Positions 20,014 to 28,690 of a stretch of DNA of 64,000 bases are shown here, piece by piece. Under the pieces are notes generated by a model. That model made no database searches and was not told the origin of the DNA. It was given only the letters and a program-made list of their open reading frames with translations. Made by a program: the position numbers and the translations under genes. The stretch's first letter is position 1; every line of letters begins with the position of its first letter. This DNA comes from Ruegeria lacuscaerulensis ITI-1157 (GTDB lineage: Bacteria > Pseudomonadota > Alphaproteobacteria > Rhodobacterales > Rhodobacteraceae): assembly GCA_000161775.1 (NCBI GenBank), contig GG704596.1:2724503-2788502 (forward strand). The letters run 5' to 3'.

Positions 20014-20216
20014 TGGTTGTCCTTTCCCATCCGAGTAACATCGGAGACAAGGCTACCAACGGGAATGACGTGCGCCATCGGCCTTTGGTCCGGCGAATTT
20101 TCAGCCTTTGGTACACGCTGATACAAACCGCCAATCCAAAACGTCCTCAGCAGTTGACGGCCTCCTGCGTTTGGCGCCCCGGCCAGCAGGAGACCACATC
20201 CATTGATGTTGGGATA

Positions 20217-21116
20217 TCAATCCACCGCCGACGCACCTGGAATGATTTTCAGGTATTTCGCGATTGCCAGCCTGTCAGCATCGCTGAGACGCGACGTGTT
20301 TTCGATCACCTCGACCATTTCGCCCCCAGCGCTGTCGTAGTCCGGCGTGAAGCCCGATTTCAGGTATTCCGCGATATCAGCCTCGGACCATTTGAGCTGA
20401 TCCGGTGTCAGCCCCGGAATCCGACCGCGACCGTTTGGGTTGGGTGCGCCCTGCAGCCATTCGGACAGAACCATACCACCCAAAGCGTTGCGCCGTGTGT
20501 GGCATTCACCGCAATGTCCCAACGCCTCGACTAGATACCTGCCCCGCTCCTGCTCGGCAGTCAGCTCTCGGTCGACCACCCAGTCCGGGTCAAGAAACAA
20601 GAGTTTCCAACCTCCCAAAGCAAGACGGATGTTGAAGGGAAATCCGATCTCATGTGGCGCGCTGGGCGCAGAGTTTGCCGGCAGCGTCTTCAGAAACGCG
20701 TGCAGCGAAACCACATCCTGCATCTTGATCCGGCTGTACGACGCGTAGGGAAAAGCCGGGTAGTAATGCTGCCGAGACGGGCTGGTTCCATGGATCAGCG
20801 CATTTGCCAGATCCACGCTGGACCAATTGCCGATACCATGTTCCGGATCGCTGGAAATATTGGGCGCGACGAACGTTCCAAACGGTGTTTCGAACCTACG
20901 CCCGCCGGACAGGACCAGCCTGTCTTCTTTCTCCGCTCCGGGGGCTGAATGGCACGCCGCGCAGCCAGCAGCGTAAAAAACCACTTCGCCCTGCGCCAGG
21001 TCTGGCACAAGGCCGTTCAGTTCGGTCGGGGCCGTCACGCTCGGGCGGGTCAGGATCAGGCCCGCCCCGCCGGCAAGCGCCGCCACGATCGCAAGGGCGA
21101 CGAACCAGCGTCGCAC
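20217..21116 (-). CDS. Membrane-anchored diheme cytochrome c
   Basis: 299 residues from the GTG at 21116, chosen because AGGAG lies about nine bases upstream and a hydrophobic anchor (WFVALAIVAALAGGAGLIL) then sits at the N terminus. Two heme c motifs are present: CAACHSAPG near the start and CGECHTRRN in the second half, each with downstream Met or His ligand candidates. The arrangement matches the tandem cytochromes of periplasmic dehydrogenase electron-transfer subunits. It begins eight bases after the cytochrome c' stop and is surely co-transcribed with it. A hairpin without a T run lies downstream. Confidence 0.85.
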   Translation of the reverse strand: MRRWFVALAIVAALAGGAGLILTRPSVTAPTELNGLVPDLAQGEVVFYAAGCAACHSAPGAEKEDRLVLSGGRRFETPFGTFVAPNISSDPEHGIGNWSSVDLANALIHGTSPSRQHYYPAFPYASYSRIKMQDVVSLHAFLKTLPANSAPSAPHEIGFPFNIRLALGGWKLLFLDPDWVVDRELTAEQERGRYLVEALGHCGECHTRRNALGGMVLSEWLQGAPNPNGRGRIPGLTPDQLKWSEADIAEYLKSGFTPDYDSAGGEMVEVIENTSRLSDADRLAIAKYLKIIPGASAVD

Positions 21117-21123
21117 GGTGATC

Positions 21124-21591
21124 CTACTCCTTCGGCGCGCGGTAGGCCTTGTGGCAGGCAGAACACGCCCCACCCAGCGGCCCCATGGCCGCTTTCAACG
21201 CATCCAGATCCTGACCGGCGGCTGCCTGCATCGCCGCAGCGGCTTCGGCGAAAGCCTGCCCCTTGGCGCCGACATCCGCGAAGTTCTCCCAAATCGCCGG
21301 AAGCGCACGGGAGGAAGGATCAGCGACATTGTCTGTCCCTGCGGGCCACATTGCCGACTGATCGACCTTGGACAGGGTCGCCAGATTGTTTGCCGCGGCC
21401 GCGGCGACCTCGGCGTTGTATTCCGCTTCACCTTTCGCCATGGCGCCCAACTGACTGATATTGAAAGCGTAAAGCGACATCAGAGACTTACGGGCCTTCA
21501 CGGCCGGGTTCTCGGATTGCTGCGCCAAGGCGCCGCCGACGATCGCAACCGAAAAAAGGCCGACCGCCGCAAAGGAAAAGAACTTTGTCAT
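21124..21591 (-). CDS. Cytochrome c' (class II c-type cytochrome)
   Basis: 155 residues. A signal peptide (TKFFSFAAVGLFSVAIVGGALA) precedes a four-helix-bundle sequence with the single heme motif GGACSACHKAYRAPKE at the extreme C terminus, the hallmark of cytochrome c'. The family binds NO or CO or moves electrons in the periplasm. GGGAG precedes the ATG. It is the first gene of a two-cytochrome operon and is divergent from a LysR regulator. Confidence 0.93.
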   Translation of the reverse strand: MTKFFSFAAVGLFSVAIVGGALAQQSENPAVKARKSLMSLYAFNISQLGAMAKGEAEYNAEVAAAAANNLATLSKVDQSAMWPAGTDNVADPSSRALPAIWENFADVGAKGQAFAEAAAAMQAAAGQDLDALKAAMGPLGGACSACHKAYRAPKE

Positions 21592-21629
21592 TTTGGTGCT
21601 CCCTGGTTGAACACTGTCAGACTAGCTTG

Positions 21630-21648
21630 AATTATTTTTATTGTAATT
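21630..21648. promoter_or_regulatory. Candidate LysR-type operator
   Basis: AATTA and TAATT form a dyad separated by nine bases, giving the T-N11-A core of LysR-type sites. It lies in the 86-base divergent gap between the cytochrome c' operon and the LysR gene, 39 bases from one start and 30 from the other. Confidence 0.5.
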
Positions 21649-21677
21649 GTTTGTTATTTTCGATCCCCTGTTGATTT

Positions 21678-22526
21678 ATGAACAAGACAAATTGGGACGA
21701 CATCCGCTTTGTCCTGGCGGTACGGCGCCACGGATCGTTGAACGCGGCCGCTGCCGCCTTGAGGGTCACCCACGCCACGGTGCTACGCCGGGTCGCGGCA
21801 TTCGAGGAACGACACGATTGCCTGCTGTTTCGCAAAACCATGTCGGGCTATGTACCGCGACCCGAGGCGCAGCAGATTTTTAGTGCAATGGAAAAAATCG
21901 AGGATGCCGTGCTGTCTCTGGACCGCACAATCGCCGGAACGGACCAGTCTCCTGCGGGTCGTGTACGCATTGCTTCGACAGACAGCCTTTGCCAAATCGT
22001 TCTGCCTTCAATCCTTCAGCGCATCTCGGACAAGTTTCCGGGCATCAAGTGCACCTTGCTCAGCAGCAATTCGCATCATGACCTGAGCCGTCTGACAGCT
22101 GACATGGTGGTACGTCCTTCCCCCGGACTGGATGCCAGCCTGACTGGTCAGATCGCGGGAGAATTGGCCTTTGGCGTGTATCACAATGGGGATGGAAATC
22201 TGAAATGGTTGGCATTGCAGGGTGCTTTGGACAAATCAGTCCCAGCCCAATGGATGGCGGATCACGTCCATCCCGAAGAAATATCCAGCGGCGCGGACAG
22301 CTTTTTGGTCCTTGGGCAAATGGCGGCATCCGGCAGCGGAAAGGCATTCCTTCCAACTTTTGTCGGCGACGCCGAGCCAAGATTGCAACGTGACCTCCAG
22401 GCATCGCCACCTCTGGCCGTACCGCTGTGGGTCGCAACGCTCGAGGAAATAGCGCAAACGCCAAGATTTGCGCTTGTTCAGGACCTGCTCGTGACGCATC
22501 TGAAGCCTCTGTTTCAGCCCAGCTGA
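21678..22526 (+). CDS. LysR-family transcriptional regulator
   Basis: 282 residues. The N-terminal winged helix-turn-helix reads NWDDIRFVLAVRRHGSLNAA then LRVTHATVLRRVAAFEERH. The effector domain is shorter and more divergent than usual (RVRIASTDSLCQIVLPSILQ). It is divergent from the cytochrome operon with a dyad operator between them, so it probably controls that operon and itself. The inducer is unknown. Confidence 0.9.
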   Translation: MNKTNWDDIRFVLAVRRHGSLNAAAAALRVTHATVLRRVAAFEERHDCLLFRKTMSGYVPRPEAQQIFSAMEKIEDAVLSLDRTIAGTDQSPAGRVRIASTDSLCQIVLPSILQRISDKFPGIKCTLLSSNSHHDLSRLTADMVVRPSPGLDASLTGQIAGELAFGVYHNGDGNLKWLALQGALDKSVPAQWMADHVHPEEISSGADSFLVLGQMAASGSGKAFLPTFVGDAEPRLQRDLQASPPLAVPLWVATLEEIAQTPRFALVQDLLVTHLKPLFQPS

Positions 22527-22957
22527 CCAGACGGTTCAAGACTAGCTTTTTTCTGATTGAGCCTGATAAATGGCGTCAGTTCGCCCTCTCGCCGAACGAC
22601 GCTCGGAGCGAACAGAATGACACCCCCAAAAGCGCCTTGAGATTTCACCCCACTTCAGCGCGCCTTTGGCAGGGCTGAGTATGCTCTGAAGCTTCACGCG
22701 CTGATTGATTTCCGGGACAGGCAACGCAGCAGTGTCCGGGCTTGAGCCCATGGCAGACAGTCGTTCGACTGGACAATGCTCACCGATCGCTCTGACCCAG
22801 GCTGAAACGGTGACAGCCCGCTGAGCGTCGCAGTGCCGAAACACCTGATCCATGGCGGAGCAACCAGCAACCGCATGGTATAGGCAATGCGAGCTGCGGA
22901 GGCGCGCCCTAATTGTTGGTGCGCATCTGCGGTGATATCTGGGACATGCTTGGAGCT
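22527..22957. other. Gene-free region between lysR and tRNA-Gly
   Basis: No supported gene. Minus-strand frames with some coding-like composition (around 22694-22950) show no family motif. This is the 3' side of the tRNA, where integrating elements often insert, but no integrase or duplicated tRNA end was found. Confidence 0.4.
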
Positions 22958-23031
22958 TGGAGCGGGTAGCGGGAATCGAACCCGCGCGTTCAGCTTGGGA
23001 AGCTGACAGGCTACCATTACATCATACCCGC
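22958..23031 (-). tRNA. tRNA-Gly (anticodon CCC)
   Basis: On the minus strand the acceptor GCGGGTA pairs with TACCCGC. The anticodon stem TCAGC/GCTGA frames the loop TTCCCAA, giving anticodon CCC. The T arm is GCGGG-TTCGAAT-CCCGC. The discriminator base is T and CCA is encoded. Total length is 74 bases. Confidence 0.95.
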
Positions 23032-23526
23032 CGCTGGCATCCCGATAGCATCGCTGATCGATGTTGATCAAGCCGATTCGCTGAACTGCTACGCGTTCCA
23101 ATCCGCGATCCGCACCTTGATGCCGGCGGATGCGCAAGACGCAGATGCGTCGGCTTCGGTGAAGGCTGAGGATTTGGTATTCGCTCCTTGCGGCAGCGGT
23201 CCGAGGCATCCCGCCCAAACAGTCCGGAAATTCAAATCATGACGGCGCAACCGAACCCAATAAGCCTGCGACAAACCCGTGCGGGTCACGTGATCCTGTC
23301 AATGATGCGCGACGTTGCAGCGATTGAAGTGGCCCTCAAAAAAGATCCCGGCATCGTCAACAACCTCTCGAAAACCGCCGCGCCGCTGACCAGTCCGCCC
23401 TTCCGGGCTTACAAATCAGAACGCCTTGCAAGTCGGCTTTCATTCAAAAAGCCTCTGCGTTTCCAGATGGGTGCACAGATCAATCTACCAATTCCCGGAA
23501 ATTTCACACCAGGCGCGGCCAGAACC
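23032..23526. other. Gene-free region upstream of tRNA-Gly
   Basis: A plus-strand frame is open from about 23040 to a TGA near 23240, and a second frame starts with an overlapping ATG, but neither shows an RBS or any known family. It may be a degraded gene. The end of the stretch is the terminator of the methyltransferase operon. Confidence 0.35.
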
Positions 23527-23555
23527 AAAAAAGAGCCGGGCATAAGGCCCGGCTC
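23527..23555 (-). terminator. Rho-independent terminator of the C1-transfer operon
   Basis: GAGCCGGGC and GCCCGGCTC form a perfect 9-bp stem with a 5-base loop, followed on the minus strand by six T residues. It lies about 30 bases downstream of the methyltransferase stop. Confidence 0.88.
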
Positions 23556-23586
23556 GGGAATGGTACTTGTTTCAGATGTGCCCAGT

Positions 23587-24651
23587 TCAAGCCCGACGAC
23601 GACGCGCGCCGCCCCGGCGGCCGCGCGCGCCCTCGTTTTCGGCGCCTGCAGCATCGGCTGGTTTGTTGAACTTGATCCACTCGCCGCCATGCGGGTCGTT
23701 GTTGGTCAGCAGGTTGGCGGCGCGGATGGCCTCCATTTCCTTGCCGGCGCGCGGCTTGGTCGAGCCCAGACCGAACATCTGAACGAAGGTTTCGTCGTCC
23801 ATCCCGTCGGGCAGGATGATGCCCGCCGCCGCAACCTCGGCCTTTTTCTCGGCGATCTTCTTCTGTGTCACCGGCAGCGCCACCGGGTTCATGATGGCCG
23901 AGGTCATGCCCGCACCCATCGCCATCGGCAGGAAGGCGTTGTTGATTCCGTGACGGTTCGGCAGACCGAACGAGATGTTGGATGCGCCGCAGGTGGTGTT
24001 CACGCCCAGTTCTTCGCGCAGACGGCGCACCAGGGCAAAGACCTGAAGCCCCGCGGTTGCCATCGCACCGATCGGCATCACCAGCGGGTCCACCACGATG
24101 TCGTGGGCCGGAATGCCATAGTCGGCCGCCCGCTGGACGATCTTCTTGGCAACTTCAAAGCGCACGTCGGGGTCTTCGGAAATGCCCGTGTCATCGTTCG
24201 AAATCGCAACGACCGGCACGTTGTATTTCTTGACCAGCGGCAGAACCAGTTCCAGGCGGTCCTCCTCACCGGTGACCGAGTTCAGCAACGGGCGGCCTTC
24301 GGCAGCCTCCAGCCCAGCCTCCAACGCGCCCGGAACCGAGCTGTCGATGCACAGCGGCACATCGACCAGACCCTGCACCAGTTCGACGATCCGTCTCATC
24401 AGCGGCGGTTCGGTCTCGTTGGGGTTGGGGTTCGAGTTGTAGACCACGCCCGCGTTGATATCGAGAACGGTGGCCCCGGCCGCGACCTGCGCCAGCGCGT
24501 CCTTCTCGACGGTCGAGAAATCGCCCGCTTCCAGCTCGGCTGCCAGTTTCTTGCGGCCGGTGGGGTTGATCCGCTCTCCGATCACGCAGAACGGCTGATC
24601 GAAGCCGATGATCGCGGTTTTGGTCTTTGATTCTACGACTGTACGGGTCAT
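23587..24651 (-). CDS. Methyltetrahydrofolate:corrinoid methyltransferase
   Basis: 354 residues. A pterin-binding (DHPS-like TIM barrel) domain starts IIGFDQPFCVIGERINPTGR, followed by VLDINAGVVYNSNPNPNETE, VPLCIDSSVPGALEAGL and ISNDDTGIS. It then has an Arg-rich tail (GARGRRGGARRRRA). Family members such as AcsE and MtgA move a methyl group between a Co(I)/methyl corrinoid protein and THF. It lies nine bases after the MetF-like gene. The corrinoid protein itself is not in the window. The ATG at 24651 is used; the enzyme is the usual length apart from the basic tail. Confidence 0.88.
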   Translation of the reverse strand: MTRTVVESKTKTAIIGFDQPFCVIGERINPTGRKKLAAELEAGDFSTVEKDALAQVAAGATVLDINAGVVYNSNPNPNETEPPLMRRIVELVQGLVDVPLCIDSSVPGALEAGLEAAEGRPLLNSVTGEEDRLELVLPLVKKYNVPVVAISNDDTGISEDPDVRFEVAKKIVQRAADYGIPAHDIVVDPLVMPIGAMATAGLQVFALVRRLREELGVNTTCGASNISFGLPNRHGINNAFLPMAMGAGMTSAIMNPVALPVTQKKIAEKKAEVAAAGIILPDGMDDETFVQMFGLGSTKPRAGKEMEAIRAANLLTNNDPHGGEWIKFNKPADAAGAENEGARGRRGGARRRRA

Positions 24652-24660
24652 GTCCGGTCC

Positions 24661-25587
24661 TTAAGCGTTTGCAGGCTTCGCCGAGGCGCCGCCGTTTTCG
24701 ATGGCCCAGTTGGCATTGGTCTTGATGCCGCCAAGCGGGAAGAAGTGCACGTTGGTGATGTTGAAGTCGGGGTTGGCCGCCTTGTGTTCGGCCAGTGCGG
24801 TGATCACGTCGGTCGGCTCGTAGGGCAGCAGCAGCTTGGACACGTCCATGGCGCGCTTCTGCAGCACCTTCAGCGAGGGACCCACGCCGCAGGCGATCGC
24901 GAATTTGATCAGGGTCTGCAGCTTGGCCGGACCGGCGATGCCGATATGGATCGGCAGGTCGATCCCGGCCGCCTTCAGACCGTCGGCCCATGCGATGATC
25001 GGCTTGGCGTCAAAGGCGAACTGGGTGGCCAGCGCCATTTCGGCGTCGGTGGTTTCGCTGAATTTCTGCTTCCAGCGCAACGCCTCGTCCACATTCTTGG
25101 TCGAACCGTCCGGATCGATGTCCTTGTTGCCCTCGGGGTGGCCTGCGACGTGCAGACGCTTGAATCCCGCCTTGTCGAACAGACCCGTTTCCAGCAACTG
25201 CATCGAACTGTCGAATTCGCCATGCGGCTTGGCCACGCCTCCGGCCAGCAGCAGCGCCTGATCGACGCCGGCCTCGCCCTGATACATGGCGATCCAGTTT
25301 TCCAGCGTCGCCGCGTCCTTGATGATGCGGGCCGGGAAATGCGGCATGACCGGATAGCCCTCGGCCGCGATCCGTTTGGCCGTGCGCACCATGTCCTCGA
25401 TCGGGGTGCCCTCGATATGCGCGATGTAGACGCGTGTGCCCTCGGGCAGCAGGTCGCGGAAATCCTCGACCTTCTCGGCGGTGCGCGGCATCACCTCGAT
25501 CGAATACCCTTTCAGAAAGGCTTCGACGGCAGGGTTCACCGGGGCCTTTTCGGCCGCATCACGTTTTTTGAAGTTCAGCAAAGCCAT
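24661..25587 (-). CDS. Methylenetetrahydrofolate reductase (MetF-like)
   Basis: 308 residues from the ATG at 25587 (GGGAGG seven bases upstream; a start 12 codons earlier has no RBS). The protein has a MTHFR TIM-barrel layout: SIEVMPRTAEKVEDF, then RVYIAHIEGTPIEDMVRTAK, ALLLAGGVAKPHGEF and LHVAGHPEGNKDIDPDG, and the C-terminal NVHFFPLGGIKTNANW. It is a divergent relative of MetF found in methylotrophic and osmolyte-demethylating roseobacters. There it would interconvert methyl-THF and methylene-THF so that methyl groups feed into oxidation; that is inference from context. It is flanked by the small partner protein and the corrinoid methyltransferase gene. Confidence 0.85.
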   Translation of the reverse strand: MALLNFKKRDAAEKAPVNPAVEAFLKGYSIEVMPRTAEKVEDFRDLLPEGTRVYIAHIEGTPIEDMVRTAKRIAAEGYPVMPHFPARIIKDAATLENWIAMYQGEAGVDQALLLAGGVAKPHGEFDSSMQLLETGLFDKAGFKRLHVAGHPEGNKDIDPDGSTKNVDEALRWKQKFSETTDAEMALATQFAFDAKPIIAWADGLKAAGIDLPIHIGIAGPAKLQTLIKFAIACGVGPSLKVLQKRAMDVSKLLLPYEPTDVITALAEHKAANPDFNITNVHFFPLGGIKTNANWAIENGGASAKPANA

Positions 25588-25613
25588 CGCGGCCTCCCAT
25601 AAAGATCTGGGGC

Positions 25614-25910
25614 TCATGCCCAACCGTCATTTCCGATCAGCGCTTTGAGGCGATCCTGATCGTATTCCGTTTCCAGACGCAGCGCCTGGGCCTCGGCGAT
25701 CTCGGCCGGTTCGCCCTCAATCTCGAACGGCTCGGCCTTGCGCCACTCGGCCAGGTAGGCATCACTGTCCTTGGCGTTCACCTTCATGGCGGCGCGGTCG
25801 ATGGCCTGTTCGAACCGTTCCGACAATTGCCGCTTGGCCCCGCGCCGGCCCTTGCCGACGATGACCTGAGCGGGAATGTCGCGCCAGTATACGATGGTGA
25901 CGTCAGGCAT
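25614..25910 (-). CDS. Virulence-factor family small protein (PF13769 type)
   Basis: 98 residues beginning MPDVTIVYWRDIPAQVIVGK, then RRGAKRQLSERFEQAIDRAA and LAEWRKAEPFEI. This matches a small family named for a Rhizobiaceae/roseobacter virulence factor and repeatedly found beside MetF-like and corrinoid methyltransferase genes. The role is unknown. It is the first gene of the three-gene operon and ends 26 bases before the MetF-like start. The name virulence factor is historical and says nothing about pathogenicity here. Confidence 0.78.
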   Translation of the reverse strand: MPDVTIVYWRDIPAQVIVGKGRRGAKRQLSERFEQAIDRAAMKVNAKDSDAYLAEWRKAEPFEIEGEPAEIAEAQALRLETEYDQDRLKALIGNDGWA

Positions 25911-26153
25911 TGATCGTGATTCCTCCTAACCAGATGGTCCGGTTCTAGACTGCAATGTGGGGCCGGGTCGGTCGGATTTCGACACCCGGCGCTGTTCCAG
26001 CGACCTTTTCGCCCCCTTGGGATACAGCGCCTCGGCTCGTCTCTCCAGTGCCGAGGGGCATCAAAATCCTCATGACCTTAATGAATGAGCATCTTGCACG
26101 TCGGACGCCCGCAACCTAATGTCGGGGTAACTCGTAAATCGGAGGGCGTGACG

Positions 26154-27266
26154 ATGGCGCCCAAGCGTCCCAAAGGTGCGGGCGCGTTCCCGAAAGTGGT
26201 CGAAAGCCCCGCGCCGGCAAGACCCGATCCAGATGCGCTGTATGCGGCGCTGGATCTGGGAACAAATAGCTGCCGCATGTTGATCGCCCAGCCCAAGGGC
26301 AGCGGGTTCCATGTGGTGGACAGCTTCTCGAAGTCCGTGCAGTTGGGCTCGGGGCTTGAACGGACCGGACGTCTGTCGCGGTCCTCGATGGCGCGCACCA
26401 TACAGGCGCTGCGCATCTGCCAGCAGAAGCTGAAACGCAACAAGGTCAGGCGCATGCGGCTGGTGGCCACCGAGGCCTGCCGCCGCGCCAAAAACGCGCG
26501 CGATTTCATCCGGCAGGTCAAACGCGAAACCGGCCTGACCCTGGAAATCATCCAGCCCGAGGAAGAGGCGCGCCTGGCCGTGATCTCGTGTGCGCCGCTG
26601 GTCAGCACCAAGACCGAACAATTGCTGGTGGTGGATATCGGCGGCGGCTCGACCGAACTGGTCTGGATCGACCTGTCCTCGGTGCCTCGGCGCGACCGGC
26701 CATCGGCGATCATGCGGCTGCATCACGGGTTTCACACCGTCGACAGCCCCTTCCCGACCGCCAAGGTGGTGGACTGGATCAGCGTGCCGTTGGGCGTGGC
26801 CACCCTGCGCGACCAGTTCCACGATGTCGAAGACGACGCCGCCCGGTTCGCGCTGATGAGCTGGTTCTTCGAGGAAAACCTGGCCGATTTCGCGCCCTAC
26901 AAGGATGAACAGGCCCGCGAGGGGTTCCAGATCGTCGGCACCAGCGGCACGGTCACGACGGTCGCGGCCTCGCATTTGGGGCTGAAGCGTTATGACCGCA
27001 CCAAGGTGGACGGGCTGCGCATGACCAGCGATCAGATTGACAAGGTCATACGCGGCTATCTAGAACTCGGCCCTCAGGGTCGGCGCCGGGATCCGCGCAT
27101 CGGCGAGGACCGGCAGGCCCTGATCATGTCCGGCTCGGCCATTTTGCAGGCCCTTCTCCGTTGCTGGCCCACCGACCGCCTTTCGGTTGCGGATCGGGGG
27201 CTGCGCGAGGGTCTGCTGTATGCCCAGATGAGCGCCGATGGCGTCCTGGAAGACGGGCCGTTTTGA
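26154..27266 (+). CDS. Ppx/GppA family exopolyphosphatase
   Basis: 370 residues from the ATG at 26154 (GGAGGG upstream; an ATG at 26085 lacks an RBS). It is an ASKHA phosphatase: ALDLGTNSCRMLIAQPKG, then VVDIGGGSTELVW and GTSGTVTTVAA. Family members remove terminal phosphate from polyphosphate or pppGpp. In Rhodobacteraceae it is a neighbour of rlmE, as here, with a small gene between them. Confidence 0.92.
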   Translation: MAPKRPKGAGAFPKVVESPAPARPDPDALYAALDLGTNSCRMLIAQPKGSGFHVVDSFSKSVQLGSGLERTGRLSRSSMARTIQALRICQQKLKRNKVRRMRLVATEACRRAKNARDFIRQVKRETGLTLEIIQPEEEARLAVISCAPLVSTKTEQLLVVDIGGGSTELVWIDLSSVPRRDRPSAIMRLHHGFHTVDSPFPTAKVVDWISVPLGVATLRDQFHDVEDDAARFALMSWFFEENLADFAPYKDEQAREGFQIVGTSGTVTTVAASHLGLKRYDRTKVDGLRMTSDQIDKVIRGYLELGPQGRRRDPRIGEDRQALIMSGSAILQALLRCWPTDRLSVADRGLREGLLYAQMSADGVLEDGPF

Positions 27267-27282
27267 GAAAGCTCTGCGCTGC

Positions 27283-27618
27283 ATGCCGCTTGCGACCATA
27301 GCGATCGCCTACCGGGTTTCGACGGCTGCAACCACGATCTGTGCGCTTGAGGCTGCCGGGTTCAAGGTATTCAGCCCGGGTTTTCACATCGTAAACATCG
27401 TTCCGCACTACGCTTTAGCGATTGGCGGCATTGGGATCGCCGTGCCAGCGATCGACTCGGCAGAGGCGCTAGAACTGCTGCACTGTTTTTCGGCGTCACC
27501 GCCGACATCTGGCAGCCTCGGCGGGAAGCTCTTGAACGGTCTCGGATGGGTGGCATTTGGTGTTTCTTCGCCTTGGCCCGATCTGCTATTGATGGAGCGG
27601 TCGATATCATCGGCTTGA
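27283..27618 (+). CDS. DUF2007-like small protein
   Basis: 111 residues starting MPLATIAIAYRVSTAATTIC, followed by ALEAAGFKVFSPGF and IGGIGIAVPAIDSAEALELL. The layout (strand, helix, then the LEAAGF motif and a GIxIxVP strand) resembles DUF2007, a small putative signal-transduction fold. The tail after residue 75 is less conserved-looking and may be unstructured. No good RBS is seen at the chosen ATG; an earlier ATG at 27238 overlaps the ppx end. It sits between ppx and rlmE on the same strand. Confidence 0.55.
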   Translation: MPLATIAIAYRVSTAATTICALEAAGFKVFSPGFHIVNIVPHYALAIGGIGIAVPAIDSAEALELLHCFSASPPTSGSLGGKLLNGLGWVAFGVSSPWPDLLLMERSISSA

Positions 27619-27670
27619 TGCCACATGAACAAGCGGGTAAAGGCCTCGCAGTCTTCAGGAGACCTTTTCA

Positions 27671-28387
27671 ATGGCCAAGAAACCCAGCGGCAAAAACACT
27701 TCGGGACGCGGGCAGCGTGATCTGAAGGTCAAGGTCAAGACCGCGCGCGGGCGCAAGCTCAGCTCGACCCGCTGGTTGCAGCGGCAGCTGAACGACCCCT
27801 ATGTGAAACGGGCGCAGGCCGAAGGCTATCGCGGGCGCGCGGCCTACAAGATCCTGGAGCTGGACGACAAGTACCGGTTCCTGGTGCCGGGCGCGCGGGT
27901 CGTCGATCTGGGCTGTGCGCCGGGGGGCTGGTGCCAGGTCGCGGTCAAACGCGTGAATGCGCTGGGCGAAAAATCCGGCAAGAAGGTCGGCACGGTTTTG
28001 GGGATTGACCTGCAGGAGGTCGAACCAATCGCAGGCGCCGAGATCCATCAGCTGGATTTCATGGAAGACGGCGCGGATGAAAAGGTGAAGGAATGGTTGG
28101 GCGGCAAGGCAGATGTGGTCATGTCGGACATGGCGGCCGCATCGTCGGGCCACAAGCAGACCGACCATCTGCGCATCATCGCCCTGTGCGAAACCGCCGC
28201 CTATTTCGCTTTTGACGTTCTGGAAAAGGGCGGCACCTTCGTCGCCAAGGTTCTGGCAGGCGGCGCCGAGGGCGACCTGCAGAAGCTACTGAAACAGAAA
28301 TTCGAGAAGGTGGCGAACGTCAAACCGCCGGCGTCCCGGTCGGACAGTTCCGAGAAATTCGTGGTCGCCACCGGGTTCCGGGGCTGA
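27671..28387 (+). CDS. rlmE: RlmE/FtsJ 23S rRNA 2'-O-methyltransferase (U2552)
   Basis: 238 residues with a basic N-terminal tail ([20 protein letters not shown]). The Rossmann core has [36 protein letters not shown] (SAM site) and [19 protein letters not shown], and the K-D-K-E tetrad of RrmJ is visible (Lys in AYKIL, Asp in SDMA, Lys in FVAKVL, Glu in SEKF). It methylates U2552 in the A-loop late in 50S assembly. AGGAG precedes the ATG. It converges with a small gene. Confidence 0.95.
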   Translation: MAKKPSGKNTSGRGQRDLKVKVKTARGRKLSSTRWLQRQLNDPYVKRAQAEGYRGRAAYKILELDDKYRFLVPGARVVDLGCAPGGWCQVAVKRVNALGEKSGKKVGTVLGIDLQEVEPIAGAEIHQLDFMEDGADEKVKEWLGGKADVVMSDMAAASSGHKQTDHLRIIALCETAAYFAFDVLEKGGTFVAKVLAGGAEGDLQKLLKQKFEKVANVKPPASRSDSSEKFVVATGFRG

Positions 28388-28389
28388 AC

Positions 28390-28593
28390 CTACACGTCTT
28401 CCTCGGCGTTTGCGCCCGCGAACTGCTGTTCCCGCAGGGATGCGTTGGCCAACCCAAGCAGCAGCAACGCATCGCCATGCCCGAGATAGACGACGGGACG
28501 GCTGCGCAGGGATTCGATCCGTTGAACCAGCGCCGGGTCGCGTGGCATCGCGGCTTTCTCGGACCGCGTCGGCGGGAATGTCGAATGCAGCAT
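28390..28593 (-). CDS. Small hypothetical protein
   Basis: 67 residues if the ATG at 28593 is used, or 52 from 28548. The sequence includes PALVQRIESLRSRPVVYLGH then GDALLLLGLANASLREQQF, an amphipathic helical protein. No family is recognised. It ends three bases from the convergent rlmE stop. Compact placement and uniform codon use favour a real gene, but the start is uncertain. Confidence 0.42.
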   Translation of the reverse strand: MLHSTFPPTRSEKAAMPRDPALVQRIESLRSRPVVYLGHGDALLLLGLANASLREQQFAGANAEEDV

Positions 28594-28690
28594 GGTACAC
28601 CCATCACAAATCGGGCCTTCTGCCCTCGGCAATGGGATAGGCCGGAAATCTGCCGTCAAGATGGCAGGATCGGGGAAGATAGGTGCCGGT

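Noticed and set aside
22500..23600. Genomic island or prophage integrated at tRNA-Gly
   Set aside because: No integrase, no second copy of the tRNA 3' end and no phage genes were found near it.
23188..24630. 480-codon plus-strand frame from the tRNA-Gly region into the methyltransferase gene
   Set aside because: Its second half is antisense to a clear pterin-binding enzyme and across a terminator; the first part could be a degraded gene but shows no family.
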